DNA of 36,933 nt from an uncultured Clostridia bacterium (GTDB lineage Bacteria; Bacillota; Clostridia; Christensenellales; Pumilibacteraceae). Shown here in pieces: positions 24,591 to 30,647 of this stretch (the stretch's first letter is position 1; every line of letters starts with the position of its first letter). The position numbers and the translations under genes were made by a program. The stretch spans positions 1 to 36,933 of the forward strand of contig CANQUR010000003.1 of the NCBI GenBank assembly GCA_947627075.1. Direction: 5' to 3'. Under the pieces are notes generated by a model. It saw only the letters and a program-made list of their open reading frames with translations. It had not been told where the DNA came from and searched no databases.

Positions 24591-25248
24591 CAATTGCGGA
24601 GTATTGAATTCGGAGGACGGAGAGTATTGTTGTAATTGCGGGACTAAATTGCCGAAGCCTGTAATGGTCAAGCTCGGCGGCTTTAAGTTCAGTATTTTCG
24701 ATATCATTTTTATAATAATATGCAATATATCATTCGTCTTGGTGGTCATTAATCTCATTGTCGGCGGAGAATGTTGGTGTCATTATCCGGTCATAGGGTT
24801 GTACTTTATTTATTTTATAGCATTTTCATGCGCCGCTCGAACGACAAAAAGATTTTTGACGCGATATCGTAATACCGTAATGATGATGAATTTTATTTGC
24901 GGTGTTTTCGCGTTGATATGCAACGCTTTGCATACGGGCAACACTTTTTGGGTCTACGATTATTTTATCCCTTGCAATATAATTGCAGCTTGCCTTGTCA
25001 TGGTGCTTCTTTTGATAAGAAAAGATATATATATGCGCAATGTTTTGATATCGGTGTTTATGCTTTCTTTTCAAAGCTTGGTTCAGTTTATATTTATGCT
25101 GTGTAAACTGACGGCGCAAGGCAATGTATCTCAGATTCTGTCCTCTGTTGCTTTCGGTTTGAATGTTATCACGCTCGTGAATTTGATTTTTCTTTATATA
25201 ATTAAATATAAAAATAATGTTGTGGAAAAATTCCGAATTTGGGAGTGA
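24577..25248 (+). CDS. Zinc-ribbon membrane protein ZR1
   Basis: A 223-residue protein. An N-terminal zinc ribbon (C4, C7, C18, C21 in MIKCNNCG...YCCNCG) is joined to about six membrane helices between residues ~37 and ~212, with a basic end KYKNNVVEKFRIWE. The zinc ribbon should face the cytoplasm. I do not recognise the membrane part. The gene overlaps the patatin gene by 14 bases, so coupled translation and a shared role are likely. GGAGG lies 15 bases before the ATG, further than usual. Many Clostridia have such zinc-ribbon membrane proteins with no assigned role. Confidence 0.75.
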   Translation: MIKCNNCGVLNSEDGEYCCNCGTKLPKPVMVKLGGFKFSIFDIIFIIICNISFVLVVINLIVGGECWCHYPVIGLYFIYFIAFSCAARTTKRFLTRYRNTVMMMNFICGVFALICNALHTGNTFWVYDYFIPCNIIAACLVMVLLLIRKDIYMRNVLISVFMLSFQSLVQFIFMLCKLTAQGNVSQILSSVAFGLNVITLVNLIFLYIIKYKNNVVEKFRIWE

Positions 25249-25285
25249 TCTCGTTTGGATTAAAATACAAAAAGGAGGTAATCAT

Positions 25286-25687
25286 ATGGCTAATTTTTGT
25301 ACGAAATGCGGAGCCGAACTCAATGACGAAGCGGTGGTTTGCCCATCTTGCGGAACTGCCGTTAAGGGTATTAAGCAAAAGATGAATAGCGGTTCTTATT
25401 TCGACGGAGGTGTACTCGGTTGGATAGGACATTCGATCTTATTTGTGCTTTTGTGTTTAATCCCATTTGTCGGAATAGCATTTGCTATTTGTAACATGGG
25501 CAAGTGGATAGCGTCACATACATATGTTGACGGTAGACGGCTTAAGTTCGTTGGTTCGGCAAGCAGCTTAATCGGCAGTGTGATTATATGGGAGATATTG
25601 ACCATAATCACTCTTACGATATATGGTTGGTGGGTACCCGTAAAAATATGCAAATGGGTAGCGTCAAATTTGACTTTTGCCGACTGA
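25286..25687 (+). CDS. Zinc-ribbon membrane protein ZR2
   Basis: A 133-residue protein with zinc ribbon C5, C8, C19, C22 (FCTKCGAELND, VCPSCG), then two or three hydrophobic segments (VLGWIGHSILFVLLCLIPFV..., SSLIGSVIIWEILTIITLTI). The motif ASHTYVDGRRLKFVGSASS between the helices resembles the repeated segment of DUF898 (YjgN-like) membrane proteins; this is a resemblance by eye only. The ATG at 25286 is fixed by an excellent AAAGGAGGT ribosome site; the frame is open 23 codons upstream but without one. It follows ZR1 by 37 bases and ends before a strong hairpin. Confidence 0.75.
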   Translation: MANFCTKCGAELNDEAVVCPSCGTAVKGIKQKMNSGSYFDGGVLGWIGHSILFVLLCLIPFVGIAFAICNMGKWIASHTYVDGRRLKFVGSASSLIGSVIIWEILTIITLTIYGWWVPVKICKWVASNLTFAD

Positions 25688-25693
25688 TCATCT

Positions 25694-25729
25694 TTTTAAG
25701 TGGCGAGGCTTTTGACTCGCCACTTAAAA
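25694..25729 (+). terminator. Strong hairpin between ZR2 and ZR3
   Basis: TTTTAAGTGGCGAG and CTCGCCACTTAAAA pair over 14 bp around GCTTTTGA. Only TTTACG follows, so termination may be partial and ZR3 could be reached by read-through. Confidence 0.75.
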
Positions 25730-25759
25730 TTTACGCACTGATATAAAGGAGAAATATAA

Positions 25760-26092
25760 ATGAAATATTGTAGCCATTGTGGAAAAGAGGTTGCCGACGA
25801 TGCCGTCATTTGCGTTTCGTGCGGTTGTATGGTGGAAAATACGAGGATAAGAAAGGACGAGGATAGCGATACCGTAGAATTATTAGCCAAAATATTTATG
25901 ATCATATCTTGTATTGCTTCAGGCTGGTTGATAATACCGTTAGCTTGGATGATACCAATGACTGTTCATGTATTCAAATCGTGCAAATACAATTTGCATA
26001 TGGGTACGGGATTTAAGATATGCGTATTGATTTTTCAAAGCTTAATTGCGGGTATCGCATTACTTTGCAGGAATGAAGAAGGGCTTTTATAA
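25760..26092 (+). CDS. Zinc-ribbon membrane protein ZR3
   Basis: A 110-residue protein with zinc ribbon C4, C7, C18, C21 (YCSHCGKEVADDAVICVSCG), a short acidic linker (RKDEDSDTVE) and two membrane segments (~42-70 and ~83-103). Function unknown. AAAGGAG precedes the ATG. No separate promoter was found in the 72 bases after ZR2, so expression probably depends on read-through past the hairpin at 25694. It ends 86 bases before the GT28 gene, which has its own promoter. Confidence 0.72.
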   Translation: MKYCSHCGKEVADDAVICVSCGCMVENTRIRKDEDSDTVELLAKIFMIISCIASGWLIIPLAWMIPMTVHVFKSCKYNLHMGTGFKICVLIFQSLIAGIALLCRNEEGLL

Positions 26093-26142
26093 AAATTACA
26101 TATAGAGCAATACTTTTTTATGATTTCTTGCTTGAAAATAAT

Positions 26143-26171
26143 TTACTTTTTACTGTAGTTTGTGGTATTCT
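26143..26171 (+). promoter_or_regulatory. Likely promoter of the GT28 gene, leaderless start
   Basis: TTACTT (26143-26148), 17 bases, TATTCT (26166-26171), then 7 bases and the ATG at 26179. No ribosome site precedes the ATG, so the message probably starts at or one base before it. Confidence 0.5.
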
Positions 26172-26178
26172 ATTTATT

Positions 26179-27321
26179 ATGAAAAGAGTTCTTGTAACTT
26201 TTGTAGAAGCCGGACTTGGGCATATCATAGCAGCCCAAGCTATTTTGGACGCGCTGAATGTCATAAACGACGGCAGTATGGAGATCGTTACAAAGGACAT
26301 TTTCAAAGAAGACGAATATCTGGATAAATTTGAAAAATTTCTCATAAGCGAGACGCAAAAGGCAAGCAAGGCGCCGTTGCATTCCAATATACAGTTGGCG
26401 TCTATGAAGATCATCGGTTCGCAGAATACTTTGAAGCTTGTACATTCAACCGTTTATCGCAAGCAAATGACGATCTATGTCAAGAAGCTCAAGGAGATAA
26501 AGCCCGATATTATCATAGATACGCATTATTTCACATCATATGCGTCGGTGTATTATCGCGAAAAGATAGACCCTTCATGCAAGGTAGTTACTTACGATCC
26601 GGATAACAATGTGCACGGATGGTGGTGCAGAAGGGTGGATCGCTTTATAGTAAATAACGATATTGCTTACAAACAAGCGATAAAAAGCAAGTTCAAAACG
26701 GAAAACGTCATGCAAGTACCTTTTATTGCTCGACAAAATATTTTGAACGCTAACGAAAGCAAAAGCTATTACAGAAGCAAATACGGCATCGATACGGACG
26801 CATTCGTGGTGAAGATCGCCGACGGTGCGTATGCTCAAGCAAAACTCGAAAGCTTTGTGCGCGAGTTTGCAAATTGCTCCAAACCGCTTACTGTGCTTGC
26901 CATTGCGGGCAAAAGCAAACAGAAGTACGATATGCTCGTAAAATTGAGCGCCGAAATGCCTCAAAACGTCAAATTGATGCCGTTCGGCTTGGTGAAAAAT
27001 ATCGAGGAATTGTTTAAGGCAAGCGATCTGTTTGTTACAAAAGCCGGTCCCAATGCCGTGCTCGACAGTGTTTTTATGCAAACGCCTTTTGTTATAAATT
27101 ATTGGGCAAACAAGATCGAAAAGACGACCAAGGAACTTTTTGTCGATAAGCTCGATTGCGGTTGCGTGATAAAAAATAAAGTCAAGGCAAGAAAATTTAT
27201 AGAACGCTGTATCGACGACAGAACTATCCTCGATCGATATATCGAAAACGAAAAGAAAATAGACAAAAATCAAAACGGAGCAAGAAATATTGCCGAATAT
27301 ATTTTGAGCTTATGCAAATAA
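26179..27321 (+). CDS. GT28/MGDG synthase-like glycosyltransferase, diacylglycerol beta-glucosyltransferase-like
   Basis: A 380-residue GT-B enzyme. N-terminal VLVTFVEAGLGHIIAAQAIL and the acceptor-side DTHYFTSYASVYYREKI, VVTYDPDNNVHGWW and VDRFIVNND match the MGDG synthase N-terminal domain as in UgtP-type enzymes. The C-terminal donor site reads TKAGPNAVLDSVFMQTPFV. Such enzymes add glucose or galactose from a UDP-sugar to diacylglycerol. The frame is open 17 codons upstream, but ATG 26179 starts the domain and fits a leaderless promoter. galE lies directly downstream (convergent) and would supply UDP-galactose/UDP-glucose, which fits a glycolipid role. Substrate specificity is inference. 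Confidence 0.85.
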   Translation: MKRVLVTFVEAGLGHIIAAQAILDALNVINDGSMEIVTKDIFKEDEYLDKFEKFLISETQKASKAPLHSNIQLASMKIIGSQNTLKLVHSTVYRKQMTIYVKKLKEIKPDIIIDTHYFTSYASVYYREKIDPSCKVVTYDPDNNVHGWWCRRVDRFIVNNDIAYKQAIKSKFKTENVMQVPFIARQNILNANESKSYYRSKYGIDTDAFVVKIADGAYAQAKLESFVREFANCSKPLTVLAIAGKSKQKYDMLVKLSAEMPQNVKLMPFGLVKNIEELFKASDLFVTKAGPNAVLDSVFMQTPFVINYWANKIEKTTKELFVDKLDCGCVIKNKVKARKFIERCIDDRTILDRYIENEKKIDKNQNGARNIAEYILSLCK

Positions 27322-27323
27322 AA

Positions 27324-27351
27324 AAGTCGATGACCTTGTTTTCATCGACTT
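27324..27351. terminator. Bidirectional terminator between the GT28 gene and galE
   Basis: AAGTCGATGA and TCATCGACTT pair over 10 bp around an 8-base loop. CTTTTC follows on the plus strand and TTTTTAT on the minus strand, serving both convergent genes. Confidence 0.8.
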
Positions 27352-27370
27352 CTTTTCTTGTAAGCGTGTC

Positions 27371-28390
27371 TTATTGATCCCCGTATCCGTTCGGGTTCTT
27401 TTTTTGAAAATTCCAGCTGTCTCGCACCATATCGTCAATGTCAAACTCGGCTTTCCATCCAAGCTCCGAATAAGCTTTGTTCGCGCTCGCATAGCATGAG
27501 GCTATGTCGCCCGCTCGACGCGGCTTAAATGAGTAGGGTATTTTTATGCCGTTCACCTTTTCGAAACTTTTGACCACATCCAAAACGCTGTAACCGTTGC
27601 CTGTGCCGAGATTATATATCGAAAGCCCCGAATTGTCCTCTATCTTTTTAAGCGCCTTTACATGAGCTTTGGCAAGGTCTACCACGTGAATATAGTCGCG
27701 TACTCCCGTGCCGTCCGGCGTATCGTAATCATTACCGAATATGCCGAGTTCTTTGAGTTTGCCTATGGCGACTTGCGTTATAAACGGCATGAGATTGTTG
27801 GGAATGCCGTTCGGATCTTCGCCTATAAGTCCGCTCGGGTGCGCTCCTATCGGATTAAAATAGCGAAGCAAAACCACATTCCACTTTTCGTCCGCCTTTT
27901 GAATATCGCAGAAAATTTGTTCGAGCATGGACTTTGTCCAGCCGTAAGGATTTGTACATTCGCCCTTCGGACATTCTTCGGTGATGGGTACGATCACATT
28001 CTTGCCGTAAACCGTCGCGGAGGAAGAAAAAATTATATTTTTTACGCCGTGTCTATTCATCGCTTCAATAAGGTTGAGCGAGCCGCAAAGGTTGTTGTTG
28101 TAGTACTTGTAAGGCTCCTTGACCGATTCTCCGACCGCCTTCAGACCGGCAAAGTGTATTACACAATCTATATGTTCTTTATCGAAAATTTCGCCAAGCT
28201 TTTCTTTGTCGAGCATATCGACCTTATAAAAAGTAGGCATTATGCCCGTTATTTTTTCGATCCGCTTCAAGACTATTTCGCTCGAATTTATAAGGTTGTC
28301 CATTAAAATGGCGTTGTGTCCGTTATTTATCAGCTCAACAACGGTATGACTGCCGATAAAACCGGTTCCGCCCGTCACCAAAATATTCAT
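27371..28390 (-). CDS. galE: UDP-glucose 4-epimerase
   Basis: GalE interconverts UDP-glucose and UDP-galactose using bound NAD+. The 339-residue protein is full length: NAD motif VTGGTGFIGSH at about 5-15, VIHFAGLKAVGES, catalytic SSSATVYG with serine/threonine, Y-G-W-T-K (the YxxxK pair), RYFNPIGAHPSG, and GVRDYIHVVDLAKAHV. AAGGAG precedes the ATG. Its own promoter (TTTACT-18-TACAAT) lies upstream. Placed beside a GT28-type lipid glycosyltransferase, it probably feeds envelope sugar synthesis, though Leloir metabolism is equally possible. Confidence 0.96.
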   Translation of the reverse strand: MNILVTGGTGFIGSHTVVELINNGHNAILMDNLINSSEIVLKRIEKITGIMPTFYKVDMLDKEKLGEIFDKEHIDCVIHFAGLKAVGESVKEPYKYYNNNLCGSLNLIEAMNRHGVKNIIFSSSATVYGKNVIVPITEECPKGECTNPYGWTKSMLEQIFCDIQKADEKWNVVLLRYFNPIGAHPSGLIGEDPNGIPNNLMPFITQVAIGKLKELGIFGNDYDTPDGTGVRDYIHVVDLAKAHVKALKKIEDNSGLSIYNLGTGNGYSVLDVVKSFEKVNGIKIPYSFKPRRAGDIASCYASANKAYSELGWKAEFDIDDMVRDSWNFQKKNPNGYGDQ

Positions 28391-28418
28391 ATGAAATTTC
28401 TCCTTATCTCTGCTTGAA

Positions 28419-28448
28419 ATTGTAACATATTTTTTTCATTTAAGTAAA
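28419..28448 (-). promoter_or_regulatory. Promoter of galE
   Basis: Minus strand TTTACT (28448-28443), 18 bases, TGTTACAAT with the -10 at 28424-28419. Nothing else was seen between galE and the gene ending at 28519. Confidence 0.7.
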
Positions 28449-28518
28449 TCGTTTTTTAACGGAAAGGAAAGCGTTCGACCGAATAGGGGATTTTGTTTGA
28501 CGATTTCGCCGCAATAAT

Positions 28519-28866
28519 TTATTGTCTTTCGTTTTTTTCGATTTTGTCTTTGATCGCGAGGAATAAAACGATTGCTTCCCAAACGCAAGTAAGACCAAGC
28601 GATATAGTGTATATGGTAAAAAACGAACGGGTGATTTTTGAAAAACCTTGAGTTATCTCATATGATACAAGGCTTGCAAACATAATGGCGATGTATAAAA
28701 AGACGACTATCTGTAACTTGTATGTAAGGCCGTGAAATAGCTGATACAGGCACAGTATCAAATATATCAAACTGTAAATTATCCATAAAACGTCTCCCCA
28801 TATAAAATAATGGCACATGGAGATCACAAGCAATAGAATGGATAAAGAAAGTTTTGAATATTTCAC
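28519..28866 (-). CDS. Small four-helix membrane protein, unknown
   Basis: A 115-residue protein with about four membrane helices (LSLSILLLVISMCHYFI; VLWIIYSLIYLILCLYQLF; LQIVVFLYIAIMFASLV; FFTIYTISLGLTCVWEAIVLFL) and a charged tail KDKIEKNERQ. The start is GTG at 28866 with AAAGG 7-11 bases upstream. It has its own strong promoter with an extended -10. Family not recognised. It lies between galE and the second zinc-ribbon module, all on the minus strand but separated by promoters. Confidence 0.7.
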   Translation of the reverse strand: MKYSKLSLSILLLVISMCHYFIWGDVLWIIYSLIYLILCLYQLFHGLTYKLQIVVFLYIAIMFASLVSYEITQGFSKITRSFFTIYTISLGLTCVWEAIVLFLAIKDKIEKNERQ

Positions 28867-28903
28867 TGTAATTCCTTTCGATTTGCGTCAATTCGACTTT
28901 GAA

Positions 28904-28932
28904 ATTATAGCATATTTTTTTGTTAAAGTAAA
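28904..28932 (-). promoter_or_regulatory. Promoter of the four-helix membrane protein
   Basis: Minus strand TTTACT (28932-28927), 17 bases, TGCTATAAT with the -10 TATAAT at 28909-28904 (extended -10). Confidence 0.8.
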
Positions 28933-28971
28933 TTGTTTTATTCGTAAACAATCGCTTTAACTTTGTAAACA

Positions 28972-28998
28972 TAAAAAAAACGACAGGCAATACCTGTC
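28972..28998 (-). terminator. Terminator of the ZR4 gene
   Basis: On the minus strand GACAGG and CCTGTC form a 6-bp stem with a TATTG loop, followed by G and a run of eight T. It lies 32 bases past the stop at 29030. Confidence 0.8.
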
Positions 28999-29029
28999 AT
29001 TTCTTTTGTTTTTGATTTTCGGCTATCGA

Positions 29030-29347
29030 TCATGCAATCAGCGCCGCAAAAGTCACTATGTAAATTATGATGCTTATGAATTCCAAAACCAAACTTATTA
29101 TAGAGATTATCATGCCCGCAGTGGCAAGCCCCATGCCTTTTTCTCCCGATTCACGAATTTGTTTGCGTGCGATGACAGAGCAGATAAGCCCCGCGATGGC
29201 AACTAAAAACGAAAGTACGAAGCCCACTATTGCAAGCGTATTGGTTTTGTTTTGATCGGCAATAGTACTTTTTCCCGTAGCGACGCCGCATTTCGGGCAT
29301 ATGACCGTATTGTCGTCGATATTGTTTCCGCAATTTTTACAATACAT
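29030..29347 (-). CDS. Zinc-ribbon membrane protein ZR4 (module 2)
   Basis: A 105-residue protein with zinc ribbon C3, C6, C17, C20 (YCKNCGNNIDDNTVICPKCG), a polar linker and two membrane helices (TLAIVGFVLSFLVAIAGLICSVIA and MGLATAGMIISIISLVLEFISIII) separated by RKQIRESGEKG. The helix-RKQIRESGEKG-helix layout resembles DUF4190-type membrane proteins. The ATG at 29347 is fixed by AAAAGGAGAAAAAAT; the frame is open 21 codons upstream, but that part lies over the promoter and repeats. It is divergent from a second small XRE regulator and has a double-site promoter like that of the patatin operon. Confidence 0.8.
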   Translation of the reverse strand: MYCKNCGNNIDDNTVICPKCGVATGKSTIADQNKTNTLAIVGFVLSFLVAIAGLICSVIARKQIRESGEKGMGLATAGMIISIISLVLEFISIIIYIVTFAALIA

Positions 29348-29364
29348 ATTTTTTCTCCTTTTGT

Positions 29365-29415
29365 AGTAAAAAATTTCTATAAACTCATTATAACAGTAAA
29401 AAATTTCCATGTCAA
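29365..29415 (-). promoter_or_regulatory. Consensus promoter with two repeated sites (module 2)
   Basis: Minus strand TTGACA (29415-29410), exactly 17 bases, TATAAT (29392-29387). The 13-bp sequence AGTAAAAAATTTC (plus strand) occurs at 29395-29407, inside the spacer, and at 29365-29377, just past the transcript start. The copies are exactly 30 bp apart, so both lie on the same helix face. The likely binder is the XRE protein encoded next door. Confidence 0.8.
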
Positions 29416-29468
29416 GCGAAATAAAGTATATTCATAGTAAAATTACTTGCGTGGAGAAAAATATTAGT

Positions 29469-29750
29469 ATGAACAGATTGAGAGAATTGCGAGAGGATAG
29501 AGATCTGCGTCAAATCGATGTTTCGCAAGCAACAAATATAGATCAAAAGACATTATCGAACTACGAAACGGGAAAAACAAATCCCGACAGTTGGGCAATT
29601 ATTAAGCTTGCGGAATTTTTCGGAGTAACCTGCGACTATCTTTTGGGTGTCTCCGATAGAAATTTAAGAAATATGAGCGACGCTCTCGATGAATTGGACG
29701 CTATAAAAGTGCGTATAGACGAAATAAAAAGATTTTTGACAAAAGGGTAG
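29469..29750 (+). CDS. Small XRE-family regulator (module 2)
   Basis: A 93-residue protein. Residues 1-62 form a Cro/C1 helix-turn-helix (MNRLRELREDRDLRQIDVSQ, NIDQKTLSNYETGKTNPD, LAEFFGVTCDYLLGVSDR), and the C-terminal 30 residues (ALDELDAIKVRIDEIKRFL) look like a coiled coil for dimerisation. The ATG at 29469 has GGAG 11 bases upstream. A GTG at 29451 and an ATG at 29409 are in frame, but the latter overlaps the divergent promoter. It shares the domain plan and the YLLG end with the XRE protein of module 1. The repeats in front of ZR4 are its probable target. Confidence 0.85.
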   Translation: MNRLRELREDRDLRQIDVSQATNIDQKTLSNYETGKTNPDSWAIIKLAEFFGVTCDYLLGVSDRNLRNMSDALDELDAIKVRIDEIKRFLTKG

Positions 29751-29760
29751 AATAGCAAAG

Positions 29761-29784
29761 AAAAAAGTGACCTTAGTCACTTTT
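29761..29784. terminator. Bidirectional hairpin, same as those in the tRNA cluster
   Basis: AAAAGTGAC and GTCACTTTT form a perfect 9-bp stem around CTTA. It ends the XRE gene on the plus strand. The same stem with CTTC as loop recurs at 30235 and 30437, downstream of tRNA units. Confidence 0.8.
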
Positions 29785-29877
29785 GAAAACAACGGCTCCA
29801 AACGTCGAAAGATACCGTTCAATAGTGCTATCCACGACTCTTGGCTTGTAATTGTTCTCCCCGATAATTTTTGTCAT
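29773..29877 (-). pseudogene. N-terminal remnant of a DUF4143/AAA_14-type ATPase gene
   Basis: A 34-codon frame with ATG and a GAGAGG ribosome site. It reads MTKIIGENNYKPRVVDSTIE, then RYLSTFGAVVFKSD and stop. The pattern Y.PR..D..I..YL..FGAV is how ATPases of the AAA_14 plus DUF4143 type begin, just before their P-loop (EGPKxxGKT), which here is missing. The stop lies inside the hairpin that also marks the tRNA cluster, so the gene appears cut at that repeat. A good promoter remains upstream. The family assignment is from memory of the N-terminal pattern. It could also be a real small protein. Confidence 0.5.
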
Positions 29878-29904
29878 CGCAAAACCTCTCGCTTCTTTTT
29901 ACTT

Positions 29905-29933
29905 ATTATAGCACGTTTTTCGTAAAGAAGCAA
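29905..29933 (-). promoter_or_regulatory. Promoter left in front of the ATPase remnant
   Basis: Minus strand TTGCTT (29933-29928), 17 bases, TGCTATAAT with the -10 at 29910-29905. GCTTCTTT...AAAGAAGC flanks the -10 as an imperfect inverted repeat. Confidence 0.6.
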
Positions 29934-29940
29934 GCCCATT

Positions 29941-30032
29941 CCGACAGATTTTGGATTTTCAACCCGACAGATTTTGTTTCATTAATCCGACGGATTTTAG
30001 ATTTTCAACCCTACAGATTTTGAGATGCTGAG
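29941..30032. repeat. 23-bp tandem repeat, four copies
   Basis: Units start at 29941, 29964, 29987 and 30010, exactly 23 bp apart. Each begins CCGACAGATTTT or a variant with one change (CCGACGGATTTT, CCTACAGATTTT); the second halves vary, with GATTTTCAAC in copies 1 and 3. No gene was seen in 29878-30055 besides this repeat and the promoter. Confidence 0.8.
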
Positions 30033-30055
30033 ATAAGGGAGATAATTCTTTTTTT

Positions 30056-30189
30056 TGGTAGGGAAGAGTGGACGCGTCACATACGGCGAAGCCGTATTCA
30101 CGGAGCGGAGCGAAGTTACACACCGACCTCCACTTATTTGCTAACGCAATGTTGCAGGGTGATGCTCTAACCGACTGAGCTACAAACCT
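30056..30189 (-). pseudogene. tRNA-Ile-like unit with two insertions, acceptor arm broken
   Basis: A 134-nt unit that aligns with the intact tRNA-Ile at 30461 except for two insertions. Insertion 1, 17 nt, is at 30138-30154 in the anticodon loop. Insertion 2, 47 nt, is at 30074-30120 and replaces the T loop. The 5' AGGTTTG no longer matches the 3' CTTCCCT, so this copy is probably dead. A CCA end is still present. Confidence 0.7.
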
Positions 30190-30234
30190 TTAATTAGATT
30201 ATTACACACCGACCCCCACCTAATTTACGGAAAC

Positions 30235-30259
30235 AAAAAAAGTGACCTTCGTCACTTTT
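30235..30259 (-). terminator. Terminator after the inserted tRNA-Ile-like unit
   Basis: AAAAGTGAC/GTCACTTTT stem with a CTTC loop (plus strand). On the minus strand a run of T follows. Confidence 0.8.
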
Positions 30260-30392
30260 GGTAGGATTGAGTGGACGCGTCACATACGGCGAAGCCATAT
30301 TCACGGAGCGGAGCGAAGTTACACACCGACCTCCACTTATTTGCTAACGCAATGTTGCAGGGTGGTGCTCTAACCGGCTGAACTACAATCCT
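30259..30392 (-). pseudogene. tRNA-Ile-like unit with two insertions, acceptor arm intact
   Basis: 134 nt. The acceptor arm (AGGATTG with CAATCCT, then A-CCA) and D arm match the intact tRNA-Ile. The anticodon loop is opened after CCTG by 17 nt (30341-30357), and the T-loop GTTCGA is replaced by 47 nt (30277-30323). The 47-nt piece folds as ATATGGC-TTC-GCCGTAT. The insertions equal those of the unit at 30056 except for one base. A normal tRNA cannot be made without removing both and restoring the T loop. Confidence 0.7.
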
Positions 30393-30436
30393 TTAATTAT
30401 ATTATTACACACCGACCCTCACTTATTTACGGAAAC

Positions 30437-30461
30437 AAAAAAAGTGACCTTCGTCACTTTT
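30437..30461 (-). terminator. Terminator after tRNA-Ile
   Basis: AAAAGTGAC/GTCACTTTT stem, loop CTTC, with a T run on the minus strand, directly after the CCA end of the intact tRNA. Confidence 0.85.
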
Positions 30462-30537
30462 GGTAGGATTGAGTGGACTCGAACCACCGACCCCCACCTT
30501 ATCAGGGTGGTGCTCTAACCGGCTGAGCTACAATCCT
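30461..30537 (-). tRNA. tRNA-Ile (anticodon GAU)
   Basis: All arms fold: acceptor AGGATTG/CAATCCT, D arm GCTC/GAGC, anticodon stem CCACC/GGTGG with loop CTGATAA, T arm GGTGG/CCACT with loop TTCGAGT (outer pair G-U). The CCA end is encoded. It is the only intact isoleucine copy in the cluster; the sequence downstream repeats parts of it. Confidence 0.95.
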
Positions 30538-30540
30538 TTA

Positions 30541-30624
30541 TTTACATTATTACACACCGACCCTCACCTTATTTGCTAACGCAATGTTGCACGGTGGTGC
30601 TCTGACCGACAGAGCTATGATTTT
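30541..30624 (-). pseudogene. 5' half of a tRNA-like unit
   Basis: Reads as a 5' acceptor and D arm (TAGCTCTGTCGGTCAGAGC) and anticodon stem start, followed by the same 17-nt insertion (30573-30589) and a middle piece like tRNA-Ile (GGTGAGGGTCGGTG). It then runs into AT-rich spacer with no T arm or 3' acceptor. A degenerate copy. Confidence 0.65.
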
Positions 30625-30647
30625 TTATCTTCGCATTTGCGCTTACA

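Noticed and set aside
29941-30032. Possible CRISPR array
   Set aside because: The period of 23 bp leaves only about 11 bp of variable sequence, the repeats are imperfect, and no cas genes are present.
30259-30392. Intron-containing functional tRNA-Ile
   Set aside because: Insertion 2 replaces the T loop instead of adding to it, so clean splicing would not restore a tRNA; no group I intron core fits in 17 or 47 nt.
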